Source of the DNA: Owenia fusiformis
Taxonomy: Eukaryota; Annelida; Polychaeta; Sabellida; Oweniidae
NCBI GenBank assembly: GCA_903813345.2
Contig: CAIIXF020000010.1
Location: forward strand, 33,655,425 to 33,719,424
Direction: 5' to 3'
DNA: 64,000 bases
Notes under the pieces: generated by a model
Databases searched by the model: none
Told to the model about the DNA's origin: nothing
The model's input: the letters and a program-made list of their open reading frames with translations, nothing else
In this document: positions 1-10,104 of the stretch, piece by piece
Layout of the letters: the number at the start of each line of letters is the position of its first letter
Position numbering within the stretch: the stretch's first letter is position 1
Position numbers and translations under genes: made by a program

Positions 1-23
1 CGTTGAAGATCACGCTTCAGAAC
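1..23 (-). CDS. Mariner transposase, start of second exon
   Basis: Reads VLKRDLQR in phase 0 from the AG acceptor and runs off the left edge. It matches the stretch of mariner transposases between the first and second catalytic Asp. Confidence 0.72.
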
Positions 24-194
24 CTGAAAAACAAATGTTTAATGGTTGTTAAACCAGTTGTTTCATTGATTGGATTTGGATTTGAATCATGGCCATGGAG
101 TTATAATTATATTGACAGTGAACAACATTTAAATACTTTAATTTAAAAATAAAATTCACAGTATGATGTATTATTAGAACAAATGATATCTTAC
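24..194 (-). other. Probable spliceosomal intron inside the mariner transposase
   Basis: After AAG at 195 the minus strand reads GTAAGATATC, then 171 AT-rich bases ending TTGTTTTTCAG at 24. Joining across it restores the family sequence: INAVYIAK, then VLKRDLQR in phase 0. Mariner transposases usually have no intron, and the residues expected at this point (an INxxYxxxVLKR-like string) appear only after removal. Confidence 0.75.
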
Positions 195-893
195 CTTTGC
201 AATGTAAACGGCATTAATTCTCTGGCCAATGGGAACAAAATGGGTTAACACCATTCCTCTAATGTCAAAGAATGTCACAACCATTTGTTTCTTTTGTGGA
301 ATTCCTGGCCCTACTATTTTAGGCTTGGTTGGTGTTGGGGAGTTGTCATGTTTCCACGATGAACTTTGTTGCGTGGTCTCTGGGATGTAGAATGATAGCA
401 ATGATTCGTCACTCGTAATGATCTTGTTAAGAAAGTCATCTCCATCTCTCCGATATTTTGCAAGAAAGTCCCTTGAAGCCTTAACACGCCGGTCTTTCTG
501 CTCCTGTGTCAAGTCATGCGGCACCCATTTAGCAGACACCTTCTTTAACAGACAGTTCTTTGTCAGTATCCGTTGCACAGTCCCATAGCTCAGATCGTGT
601 TTTTCAGCCAATTCTCTGATAGAAATTTGCCTATTGTCCATAACATCAGCTTCAATTGCTTTGATGGTTTGATCATCGAATGACGACACTGGCCTGCCTC
701 CTCGCTGCTTGTCTACCACTTCATCATATCCACTGGAATACTTGTTAAACCACCTGTAAATGTTTCTCTCAGCAATGGCAGCTTTACCATATGCCTTCTT
801 TATCTGTCTTATAGTCTCTTTTACACCTTTCCCCAACTTTACACAGAACTTAATGTTTGTTCTTTGCTCTATTTTACTCTGACTTGGCGCCAT
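195..893 (-). CDS. Mariner transposase, first exon
   Basis: The frame opens at ATG (MAPSQSKIEQRTNIKFCVKL) and runs 233 codons to AAG at 195. The N-terminal third is the paired helix-turn-helix DNA-binding domain (residues about 10-125), with the linker motif GGRP near residue 66. The family motif WVPHDL is near residue 123, and TSDES near residue 161 supplies the first catalytic Asp of the DDE/D triad. The following PETTQQSSSWKHDNSP is typical of mariner. The remaining catalytic Asps should lie left of the window. The frame can be read six more codons before a stop, but these fall in a probable intron. It is not part of furin. Confidence 0.9.
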
Positions 894-1476
894 CTTGAAT
901 TGGGTGGGTTAGTGTCCTTGGTCATGTTAGTATTTGTCATGGATGATGGAAGCAATTCAAAGAAATTGAAAGCTTTTTATGAATGCCTATTGTGACATCA
1001 CAACTATTACATATTTGTTACCATGGCAACAAATATAAAAATCATAGAAAACAAACAATGAACATTTTCAAATGTTACTGACTTTTTAAATTAGAGAAAT
1101 TCACAAAAACGTTATGGTTTCTCTTCAATTTGCCCCGGGTTACGCGATATCGGGTTACTATAGCAACCATAATTTCAACCAATGAAATGATTGAATTCCA
1201 ATCTTTGAGATGGTAACTCAGAAATGTTGTGGGTACATGTATACCAAATTTCATGAAGATCTGATGAATACTTTTGAAATTACAATGTCTTTGACGTTAC
1301 TTCTGGATCACCCTGTAAGTAACACATATTCCCTTAAACTCTTCCAAATTCAATCTTCCCTCCTCCATATATCTTATCCTAGACCCCCTCCATATACACA
1401 CTATAGACCTCCTCCATATAAAGTAGACCCTCTCAAGATATACTAGACCCTCGCTCTCTATTTATATATACTAGAC

Positions 1477-1565
1477 CTCCTATCCTGCTATGGTAGGCAA
1501 CTCCGACCCCACAATTCTTGTTATTTTTTAACATTGATACAGTCCCTGCACACCGTGTCCCATGT
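1477..1565 (-). CDS. furin: Furin catalytic His exon, version 3 (possibly decaying)
   Basis: This 89-bp exon is phase 2 in and phase 1 out. The acceptor is ATCGGCAG, and the donor is GGAG/GTCTAG, which has GT but otherwise fits the consensus poorly. The split codon gives Arg, then [20 protein letters not shown] and [10 protein letters not shown]. About 21 of 29 residues match version 2. The Glu after HGTRCAG, nearly invariant in convertases, is Thr here. The catalytic His, both Cys residues and the Asn of the calcium-site-1 loop remain. It lies 7.7 kb beyond version 2, on the far side of a 5.2-kb inverted-repeat element. It may be a third alternative exon or one losing its donor. Confidence 0.68.
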
Positions 1566-2109
1566 CTGCCGATGACACATAAACACTTATTTAGTGACAC
1601 ATAAATATAAAATATTGATACACAAGGTGTCATCTCTGATAAAAAAAGCATCTGACCCATAAGAAATATGGATACATAAATATAAAAATAGAGATATGTA
1701 CAGGACACATAAATATTTATACATTGACACATAAATAGAAACATAGACACTTAAACATGCAAACTACAGCTAAAAGCAAGACACTTAATTAATTACATTA
1801 CAGTAAATGTATGTAAGTAAAAACATTTCAAATATTCATGAATTTTCTCTATTGGCGACATATTACCTTAATAAATATATAGAAATTAATAAAATAAAAA
1901 TAAAAGTTTTGTATAAGATATGAATACATATTTACTCGGGGTGGAAAATTTTCTAAGAGGCTCCGTTAAGGAAAAAATGACTTTATGAGCTGGATGGAAT
2001 TTCTGTGTATTTTTTATTCTATTAGGGTGTCCTGCATAAAGTATTTCGCCTGCGAAGCATATAACTATTGCGAACATATCTAAATACTGGTAAGAAGAAG
2101 ACATACCTT

Positions 2110-4270
2110 GAATTTTTTAGAAAAAATTGGCTAAAAATGGAAACTACAAGAAGTCAAAATGTTCAACTCAAACAAAGTTGTAGCTATTCTATATCAATAT
2201 TTTGTGTTATGTTAGGTTTCTCAGATGTTTCAAGACCTTCATTAGTACACTTTTGTCTCGAAATGTGACATTTAAGGACAAAATTTGGCATTTTTAATCA
2301 TTTTCGCTTTCAGCATTAACATATAGTTCCTTATATCTCGAGTTTAATGCTGACTGGTTGTTGCATTTTTGATTAAATCTGTGCTTGTACATGTGTTCTT
2401 CCATTTGAGGTATAGAAAATGTATAGTGGACAACCAATGTTCGTATGAGAGCTTTTAGATCTCCCCTACCCCATTTATTATGGAAAATTACCGAAAAATA
2501 TGAAAAAATAAAATAACTTGAAATTATAAACTTTAACAAAGTTGTAGCTATTCTGTGTCAATATTATGTGTTATTTAATGTTTTTAAGATATTTCAGAAC
2601 CTATATCGGTATACAAGTGGCTAGAAATGAGACATTTAAGGACAAAACTTGGCATTTTTTGTCATTTTCGCTTTCAGCAGTAATATATAGTTCCTCATAT
2701 CTTTGGTTTTATGATGTCTGATTGTTGCATTTTCAATCAGATCTGTTCTTGTGCATGTCTTCTTCCATTTAAGGTACAGAAAATGTATAGTAGACAAACA
2801 ATGTTCATATTAGAGCTTTCAGATCTCCCCTACCCCATCAATTAGGGAAAATAAACGAGAAATATGAAAAAATAAAATAACTTGAAATTATAGACTTTCA
2901 TAAAGTTGTAGCTATTCTATATCAATATTATGTGTTATTTAATGTTTTTAATATTTTTCAGAACTGTTATTGGTATTCAAGTGGTTAGAAATGAGACATT
3001 TAAGGACAAAACTTGGCATTTTTTAATCAATGCTGCTTTCAGCGGTAACATATAGATCCTCATATCTTGAGTTTTATGCTGACTGGTTGATGCATTTTTG
3101 ATTAAATCTGTTCTTGTACATGTCTTATTCCATTTAAGATACTGAAAATGTATAGTGGACAAACAATGTTCATATTAGAGCTTTCAGATCTCCCCTACCC
3201 CATTTATTGAGAAAGAGTCGAAGGCATGCGAGGCGAATCCTGGAAACCCGGTTTGAGAAAGCAGGGTTCACTGTTTGTTTCCGTTGACAATTGTGCGAAC
3301 TACATTCACAATTCATACGACAGTGAACAGGAGGTTTACAGTCAGACCCGGGTGCGCCAATCCCTTATTTAAGGGTTTAAGGCCATTGCAAACGAAATAC
3401 GTGTTAATGAGGCCACGAAATATAAAAGATTGTTTTATTAGAATTTTATACGTGTTATTTTGTATCTACCAAGACGTTAAACATATTGAAAATAGTTACT
3501 TATTATGACTGGTCTTAAATGTGCAAAGCTAGAAGACACCTTATACTCGTTCGTTCTCTATTTTGACTGAGATAAAATATCAGTACAATGGCTACTAAAA
3601 GAAGGAAAAATTACATATACATATTACAATTGATAAGGAGGAACCCCTCTAATAAAAAATTTTGATGACGGCAACCCCGGGTTTTGAGGGTGCGACTTAT
3701 GGCAACGAGTACTTCTGCATTTATAAGGGAAGATGAGCGGAAAATATAAAAAATAACTTCAAACTACCACTATAAACTTTAACAAAGATGTAGCTATTCT
3801 TTATGTGTTATTGATTGCTATAATTAATGTTTCAGGACCTTTATTAGTATACTAGTGTTGAGAAATTAAGACATTTAAGAACAAAATTTGGCATTTTCAT
3901 CAATTTTTCATCATTTCCACTTTTAGCAATAACATATAGTTCCATATATCTTGAGTTTTATGATGATTGGTTGATGGATTCTTGATCAGATCTGTTCTTT
4001 TGCCTATCTACTTTGATTTAAGGTATTTAAAAATGTATATTGGAAAGTCTATCATTATATTAGAGCTTACATATCTCCCCTACCCCATTTATTTTGAAAA
4101 AAATAACCAGAGATATAAAAACCAAACAATTTCAAAGTATAGACTTTAACAAAGTTGTCGGTATTCTAGATCAATACTATGTATTATTTGATATTTTTCA
4201 GATGTGTCAGGAACTTCATGAGTATACAAGTCTAAAAATTAGACATTTAAAGTTGAGTTGCAAATGGGGC
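2110..4270 (+). repeat. Left arm: five 364-bp tandem units
   Basis: The marker AAAGTTGTAGCTATTCT or a close variant recurs at about 2173, 2538, 2902, 3782 and 4147. Spacing is 364-365 bp except where a 510-bp insertion splits the fourth interval. Each unit also contains GACATTTAAGGACAAAACTT and the block CAGATCTCCCCTACCCCATT. Confidence 0.85.
3208..3717. mobile_element. Insertion within the left arm
   Basis: About 510 bp of less AT-rich DNA interrupts one 364-bp unit. It is flanked by the direct repeat CATTTAT at 3201-3207 and 3718-3724, as a transposition duplication would be. No clear terminal inverted repeat or family was recognised. Confidence 0.55.
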
Positions 4271-4870
4271 GGGTATTCTCTATCTTTGTCCATTGGGCAA
4301 ACTGCTCATTAATCTATGCAATGTATAGTAGAACACTTGGAATATATTTAAAAGTAATGGGGTATAGTAGTGTGATAATTATAACCAGTGATCAAGCCAC
4401 ATTTGTTGAATTCCTTCATATCAATTGCAATGTTGTCAACAGCTTGGTGATTTCCATATTACACCTAAGGGTGGTGTAATTAGGAAGTTCATGAAGGATA
4501 TTGGGCTAGGGGATATTTTGGTAAATGCAAACATTGTGAAATGAGGAACAGCCAACAAGATGATTTTGGAAAGGATTATTGAATGGTAAGCTGTCTTTGG
4601 TTTGTGAAGCAATGTTGCTGTATCTCTAAAATGGGATGAATTTCACTTATGGCAGAGCTGCTATTGAACTTTGCAAAACTGATAGTTGCAACTTATAGAC
4701 AATCTATCAAATACTGATCATGAAGAAGTTGACACTCTCCTTATGGCCCATGTCTACTACAGTGCTGCTGACAAGACAAATGAATTCAATATTGAGAGAA
4801 TTTGTATTCAGTCTGATGATACAGAATGTTGCTTGCCAAGAAGGATGAGAGTTAAAAAGAGCTCTTAAAG
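4260..4870 (+). pseudogene. Decayed coding core of the inverted-repeat element
   Basis: Short stretches on the plus strand look like worn coding sequence: SVIIITSDQATFVEF near 4370-4420, QLGDFHITPKGG near 4440-4475, GTANKMIL near 4547, and DHEEVDTLLMAHVYYSAAD near 4718-4775. From memory, DQA, G-FH and HEEADT-like strings occur together in multi-copy predicted proteins of marine invertebrates. I cannot name the family. The pieces lie in different frames and the copy looks non-functional. Confidence 0.45.
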
Positions 4871-5379
4871 TTTGTTATGTCCTTCAAGATAGCATTCTAA
4901 ATTACTATATGAATGGGTGTCTTGTACCAGTACTCACAAACAAACCTTCAAAAATATGGTAGTGTAGTAATTTTATCTCTAATATGTATATTTGTGTTTA
5001 AAACACATTTTCCATGCTTTGAAGATAACAAGACACATAATTGAATATATATGATCTAAAATATGTCAACTAATCACCATTCAACTAAAAATATAAACAA
5101 CTATTGCTGAAAGTGAAAAATTGGTCATTTTGCCCATTTATGTGTCATTTTTTGATTTTAGTGTGCTAATAAATGTGCTAAACTTTTGGAAAGTCTAAGA
5201 ATATTAACATGCAATAATAACATTTGTTTTGGTTTTCTTATTAAATGGTGGAGGGCAGATCTTAGACCTCTAATAAAACATTTGTTTTCTTACATACATT
5301 TTCTTTAACTTAAATCAAAGAAGACAGATTCAATAAAAAACATATTTGAATCTATCATCAAAGAATTATAATTGTGGAA

Positions 5380-7000
5380 AATTATATGCTACTGCTAAAT
5401 GCAGAATGCTGAAAATGCCAAATTTTAGACACATGTAATCAAATGAAGGTTACATTAAATAATAGTATTGATAGAGAATAGCTACAATTTTGTTAAAGTT
5501 TATGATTTGAAATTACTTTTTCATTTACATTATAAATGGGGCAGGGTAGACATGAAAGCTCTAATATCAACATTGGTTGTCCAATATACATTTTTTATAT
5601 CCTAAATGGAAGAAGACATGCACAAGAACAGATCTGATTGAAAATGCAACAATCAGACATCATAAAACCCAAGATATGAGGAACTATATAGTACTGCTGA
5701 AAGCGAAAATGACAAAAAATGCCAAGTTTTGTCCTTAAATGTCTCATTTCTAGCCACTTGTTTACCGATATAGGTTCTGAAATATCTTAAAAACATTAAA
5801 TAACACAGAATATTGACACAGAATAGCTACAACTTTGTTAAAGTTTATAATTTCAAGTTATTTTATTTTTTCATATTTTTCGGTAATTTTCCATAATAAA
5901 TGGGGTAGGGGAGATCTGAAAGCTCTACTATGAACATTGGTCATCCACTATACATTTTTTATATCTTAAATGAAGGAAGACATCTACAAGAACAGATTTG
6001 ACTAAGAATGCACCAACCAGTCCGCATTAAACTCAAGATATAAGGACCTATATGTTATTGCTGAAAGTGAAAATGGTAAAAAAAGCCAGGTTTTGTCCTT
6101 AAACGTCTCATTTCTAGGCACTAGTTTACCAATAAAGGTTCTGAAATATCTTAAAAACATTAAATAACACATAATATTGATATAGAATAGCTACAACTTT
6201 ATTAAAGTTTATAGTTTCAAGTTATTTTATATTTTCATATTTTTCTTATAATTTTGCATTATAAATGGGGTAGGGGAGATCTGAAAGCTCTAATATGACC
6301 ATTGGTGGTCCACTATACATTTTCTATACCTTAAATGGATGAAGACATCTACAAGAACAGATTTGATTAAAATTGCAACAACCAGTAAGCATAAAACTCA
6401 ATATATGAGCAACTATATGTTACTGCTGAAAGCTAAAATGATTTTAAAAAATGCCAAGTTTTGTCCTTAAATGTCTCATTTCTAGGCACAAGTATACCAA
6501 TAAAGGTTCTGAAATATCTGAAAAACATTAAATAATACATAATGTTGATATGGAATAGCTACAACATTGTTAAAGTTTATAAATTCAAGTTATTTTACTT
6601 TTTCATATGCTTCAGAATTTTTCATAATAAATGGGGTAGGGGAGATCTGAAAGCCCTTATATGACCATTGGTGGTCCAATATACATTTTTTGTATCTTAA
6701 ATGGAAGAAGACATGTACAAGAACAGATTTGATCAAAATTGAAACAACCAGTCAACATTAAACTCAAGATATAAGGAACTATATGTTACTGCTGAAAGCG
6801 AAAATGATCAAAAATGCCAAATTTTGTCCTTAATTATCTTATTTCTAGACACAAGTGCACTAATGAAGGTCCTTAAACATCTGAAAAACATTAAATAATA
6901 CATAGTGTTAATATTAAATAGCTAGAGTTTTGTTTGAGTTGAACATTTTGACTTTTTGTAGTTTCCATTTTTAGCCAATTTTTTTCTAAAAAATTCAAGG
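5380..7000 (-). repeat. Right arm: five 364-bp tandem units, inverted
   Basis: The complement of the left-arm marker (AGAATAGCTACAACTTTGTT and variants) recurs at about 5475, 5820, 6184, 6552 and 6915, spacing 345-368 bp. The block AATGGGGTAGGGGAGATCTG recurs with the same period. The outer segment 7000-7165 mirrors 1932-2104. Confidence 0.85.
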
Positions 7001-8161
7001 TATGTCTTCTTCGGACCAATATTTAGATATGTTCGCAAGAGTTATATGCTTCGCAGGCGAAATCCCTTATGCAGGAAACCCTAATAGAATGAAAAATACA
7101 GAGAAACTCCATCCAGCTCACAAAGTCATTTTTTGCACAATTCTCACACCTTCCACCCCGAGTAATTGCCCAACTGAAGTAAATGCCACGCAATAAATTC
7201 AATTTAAATTCATGAAAATTCTGTTTTTTTTATAAAGTTTTAAAAAGGTAAAGAATTTGTGTTAGTGAATGAACATGCTTGTTTGAGATAAAGTATATAT
7301 GTGCCACCAAATTAAACAATATCAATCTTTAGCATAACCTCAAAATCACAGAACCAGAATCATAGAATTACAGGATCATTTATATTGGTAGTTATTTATT
7401 TTCTTAGTGCTAATCTTGGTGATTACATATACTGTATCTTTTCTATAAATCTAAACATTTTGAAAAAATCTAAGGTATATTTTCAAAACATTTTGATTGT
7501 AAATTATATTCAGTCCTGTCTTAAGTACCCAGTCAAAAATCGGTCTCAATTCATTTTTGCAATATCGGGCAATTTTTGACTCAAGTCCAGGACTTTGTAT
7601 TCTACCCGAGTGCAGAACTGAGTATTCAACCTGAGTGCAGAACTGAGTATTGAGTCGAGTGCAGAACTGTACTCAGGTTTGTTAGAGTGTTAAAAACATG
7701 CACTCACTCAAAAAGTAACACAATGGTCAAATTTTAGCGAGATAAATTAGCAGGGGTGATATGAAAATGCTTGATACTAAGATACCAAAACTTTGACCAT
7801 TATGCTCTTTTTATTAAAAGTGAATTTACAAAACAGTTTTATGAACAGTCGCAAGAATCCATTCAAAGGCTCCATTAATATATATGAGATTATCAAAATA
7901 GTGGAACATTTTCTAACGTCTGTGCACGAGACTTTCAAGAAATGTTATCAAATAAGCTTAAGATGTATCTCTCTGTTGAGAAAACATGTACATGTAGAAA
8001 TAAAATTTGCATTTTGTCTGAGAAAATAAACCTGTATACAGTAGTTGACTGAACTGTAAACTGTAAATCATTATATTCATGAAGAAAAGATTGCATAAAA
8101 TGTGCATATACTTAAGGAGAATGTGTTCACATTGCAGTGCATGAATATATACTCAATGAGG

Positions 8162-8458
8162 CAGAGATCACGATAGTTGAAAAAAAACTTGTTAGCCATT
8201 GTGGCTAATTCTTCACAAAAAATTTTAGCCAACAAAAATATGAAGTAGCCATTTTGACCGAAAAAAATTAAACGCTTCTAATGACTGTTTTCCTTTTAAA
8301 AAATGGAATATCCAGATTTTGCCTTTAAGATTGTTAGGCATTTTTTATGGCATTTTTGGAGGGGGTGTCGACTTTTGGTTTGCAACCGATACATATTTTT
8401 CGCCACCTCTTTTGAAAATTTGTGATTTGCGAATGGCGAACGTCTACCGTGATCTCTG
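8162..8458. mobile_element. hAT-like MITE
   Basis: Ends are CAGAGATCACGATAG at 8162 and its near-complement CTACCGTGATCTCTG ending at 8458. They are flanked by direct repeats AATGAGG at 8155-8161 and 8459-8465. CAG-type ends and a 7-8 bp duplication fit hAT. 297 bp, no coding. Confidence 0.75.
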
Positions 8459-8737
8459 AATGAGGTGTTCACAATAAATATAATAAATATCCCTATGTAC
8501 TGCAATATGTTTGTGATAAATAAAGGTTGTACACTGTACATATAATAAAAAAAAGAAAAAGTGATAAAAGATACTTAGAGATGATGTTTTATCAGAGATA
8601 TGGGTGCATATAAAAGTGAAAGACCAGGTGTAAAAAATATTGAAGACAAATGCAATTTTATATCACACATATCTTAGCATATTTGATTGCAAGTAAAATG
8701 TTATCTAATCATATGTATGTCAATATCCACATTTAAA

Positions 8738-8910
8738 ATGTCCGTCTGCTCATGCTTATTCACTTATTTCTTTCTAAAATTTGAATAAAGTGTCAGATTT
8801 TCTTGCATTTCTATACAATTTAGAGTGTTGACTACATGCCTGTTTACTTTATTCCTTGCTAATTCCACTCTTTGGTAATTTATTTTACATTTTAAAATAT
8901 GACCATCATA
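8738..8910 (+). mobile_element. Pearl/Helentron-like repeat, one core unit
   Basis: Complete left end (ATGTCCGTCTGCTCATGC), one core and the right end (ATGACCATCAT). Confidence 0.8.
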
Positions 8911-9270
8911 ACATTTTACTCGCATATATTGTGAAATAGCCTTAAAGTAGTGTAAGACTTATTTAGATTAACTAAGTGTCCCAAGATTCAAAATCAAAAC
9001 TTCATTGAGAAATTAACTTGTGTGAATAAATTAATATTATTAACTTATATACCTCTGTCTCCGAATTCCTAGTTTTTCAAGAAAGTGCCAAACTTAGAGC
9101 GAGTACTTCGCACATTTTTAATGAAGTCAATCAATGAAGTTTTCATATATGAATTTGGGAGAAGCATATTATAAAAAGAATGCATCGTCACACTGATGAC
9201 ATGTCACAATTAGCATGGCATGTCACACTTAGCATGGCATGTGTCACACTTCTTAGCGATTACACCTTAC

Positions 9271-9356
9271 CTCCTATTTTTGCATTATAAGCTACACCAA
9301 CAGTACAAACGTTATTTTTGGCCGCTGAAACTTCACCCGCACACCGAGTTCCGTGC
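9271..9356 (-). CDS. furin: Furin catalytic His exon, version 2 (canonical)
   Basis: This 86-bp exon is phase 2 in and phase 1 out, with a TTCCTCTAG acceptor and a GGAG/GTAAGG donor. The split codon gives Arg, then [20 protein letters not shown] and VAYNAKIGG. This is the closest of the three copies to ordinary furins ([19 protein letters not shown] in human). The loop between EV and Cys is one residue shorter than in the other two versions. It has the strongest combination of a pyrimidine-rich acceptor and a consensus donor, so it is probably the default form. Confidence 0.92.
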
Positions 9357-9865
9357 CTAGAGGAAGAAATAAAGCCAGGATTTTAGCGATAAATGAACGC
9401 TGGGTAATAACTGAAGGCTCCTGGGATAGCGTGGTCTCTTCTGTGATGTCATAATGGTGTCCTAAAATGACCAACAGCAGACTAATAGCCGCATGCTACT
9501 AATACGGGAGTCACAAATGTATAGCAATCCCCACCCAAGGACAATTCTAGATTTTTGAATATTTCACTATTTAGCCACTGATGTTTTCAAAAATGAATAT
9601 CAGAAAATAAATCTATTGATTTCAATCAATTACAAGATTTTATTTGACCTTGCTCTATTTGCAAGAACGTTAAACTTTCTAATTTCATTATAATTTGGAA
9701 TAATACCATACAGGCATCCACCGATTATCTTCAGCATTTATTCACCTGAGCTAAATTTTGCTCAACTCGGTGATACTCAAAACGGTTGAGATTGCTTTAC
9801 ACGAGATTCACACATAACACGATACACATGCTATAAAACTGAGGGTCAGCCATGCTTAACCTTAC
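9357..9865. other. Short intron between His exons 1 and 2
   Basis: 509 bp, the shortest intron in the visible gene. No mobile element recognised. Near 9735-9800 it reads ATTTATTCACCTGAGC and CTCAACTCGGTGATACTCAA. Confidence 0.7.
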
Positions 9866-9954
9866 CTCCGATACCCGCCTGAAAGGCGACCCCCACGTTA
9901 CATATGCTATTATCTGACTTGCTGGCTACTTCCCCAGCACAGCGCGTCCCGTGG
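9866..9954 (-). CDS. furin: Furin catalytic His exon, version 1
   Basis: This 89-bp exon is phase 2 in and phase 1 out, with a TATATGTAG acceptor and a GGAG/GTAAGG donor. After the split codon it reads [20 protein letters not shown] and ends [15 protein letters not shown] carries the catalytic His (human His194), and both Cys residues are kept. Three differences from the usual sequence stand out: the residue before His becomes Ser instead of the near-universal Arg, the calcium-site-1 loop reads SKSDNSICN, and NARIGG becomes QAGIGG. About 19 of 29 residues match version 2. It is the first of three copies in transcription order, 509 bp before version 2. It could be an alternative exon or a decaying duplicate; the intact frame, signals and motif favour use. 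Confidence 0.85.
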
Positions 9955-10104
9955 CTACATATAGAAAGAAACCGTTGGATGAATTAATCATGTGCGGTGT
10001 TAACTTATTACATGCACATGAAGACGCATCCTCCTAAGCAGGTGTCCAGAATTCGTACCTCCTTCTTCCCCCCTGCTATAACCAATTGGGAAGCGTCTGA
10101 CTTA

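Larger units (their letters stand above)
1..1315 (-). mobile_element. Mariner-type DNA transposon, 5-prime part
   Basis: The outer end is a mariner-style inverted repeat at about 1291-1315. Read outward-in on the minus strand it begins CAGGGTGATCCAGAAGTAAC, next to TA at 1316-1317, the usual mariner target. The transposase begins about 420 bp inside and runs leftward off the window, so the other terminus is not seen. The frame is intact over all visible coding sequence, suggesting a young copy. It lies in a furin intron in the same orientation as the gene. Confidence 0.88.
1..1476. other. Furin intron beyond His exon 3
   Basis: No further furin exon is visible. Positions 1-1315 are the mariner element; 1318-1476 hold short pyrimidine-rich, low-complexity sequence with repeated AGACCCTC-like words. 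Confidence 0.7.
1932..7165. mobile_element. 5.2-kb inverted-repeat element with repeated arms
   Basis: The ends are a perfect 15-bp inverted repeat: TTACTCGGGGTGGAA at 1932 and its complement ending at 7165. They continue inward as roughly 2.3-kb inverted arms. Each arm has a unique terminal segment of about 240 bp and then about five tandem copies of a 364-bp unit marked by AAAGTTGTAGCTATTCT. If TA is the target duplication, the element proper starts at CTCGGGG. The middle, about 4270-5380, holds a decayed coding core. The family is not recognised: the TA-like target suggests a cut-and-paste transposon, and the arm structure resembles foldback elements. Confidence 0.8.
1566..9270. other. Intron between His exons 2 and 3
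   Basis: 7.7 kb, dominated by the 5.2-kb inverted-repeat element at 1932-7165. The rest holds an hAT-like MITE (8162-8458), one pearl/Helentron-like copy (8738-8910), a small GTGCAGAACTGAGTATT repeat at 7590-7680 and a TGTCACA/TTAGCATGGCA repeat at 9200-9255. Positions 7200-7580, 7690-8150 and 8910-9190 are AT-rich with nothing recognised. Confidence 0.7.

Noticed and set aside
1886-2104. Similar open frames MSSSYQYLDMFA (minus, 1886-2104) and MSSSDQYLDMFA (plus, 7002-7196)
   Set aside because: They are the two inverted ends of the 5.2-kb element. Differences between them are mostly non-synonymous, so there is no sign of protein constraint.
4260-4870. Host gene exon candidate (HEEVDTLLMAH)
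   Set aside because: No splice sites fit, the frames are broken up, and it lies at the centre of a terminal-inverted-repeat element.
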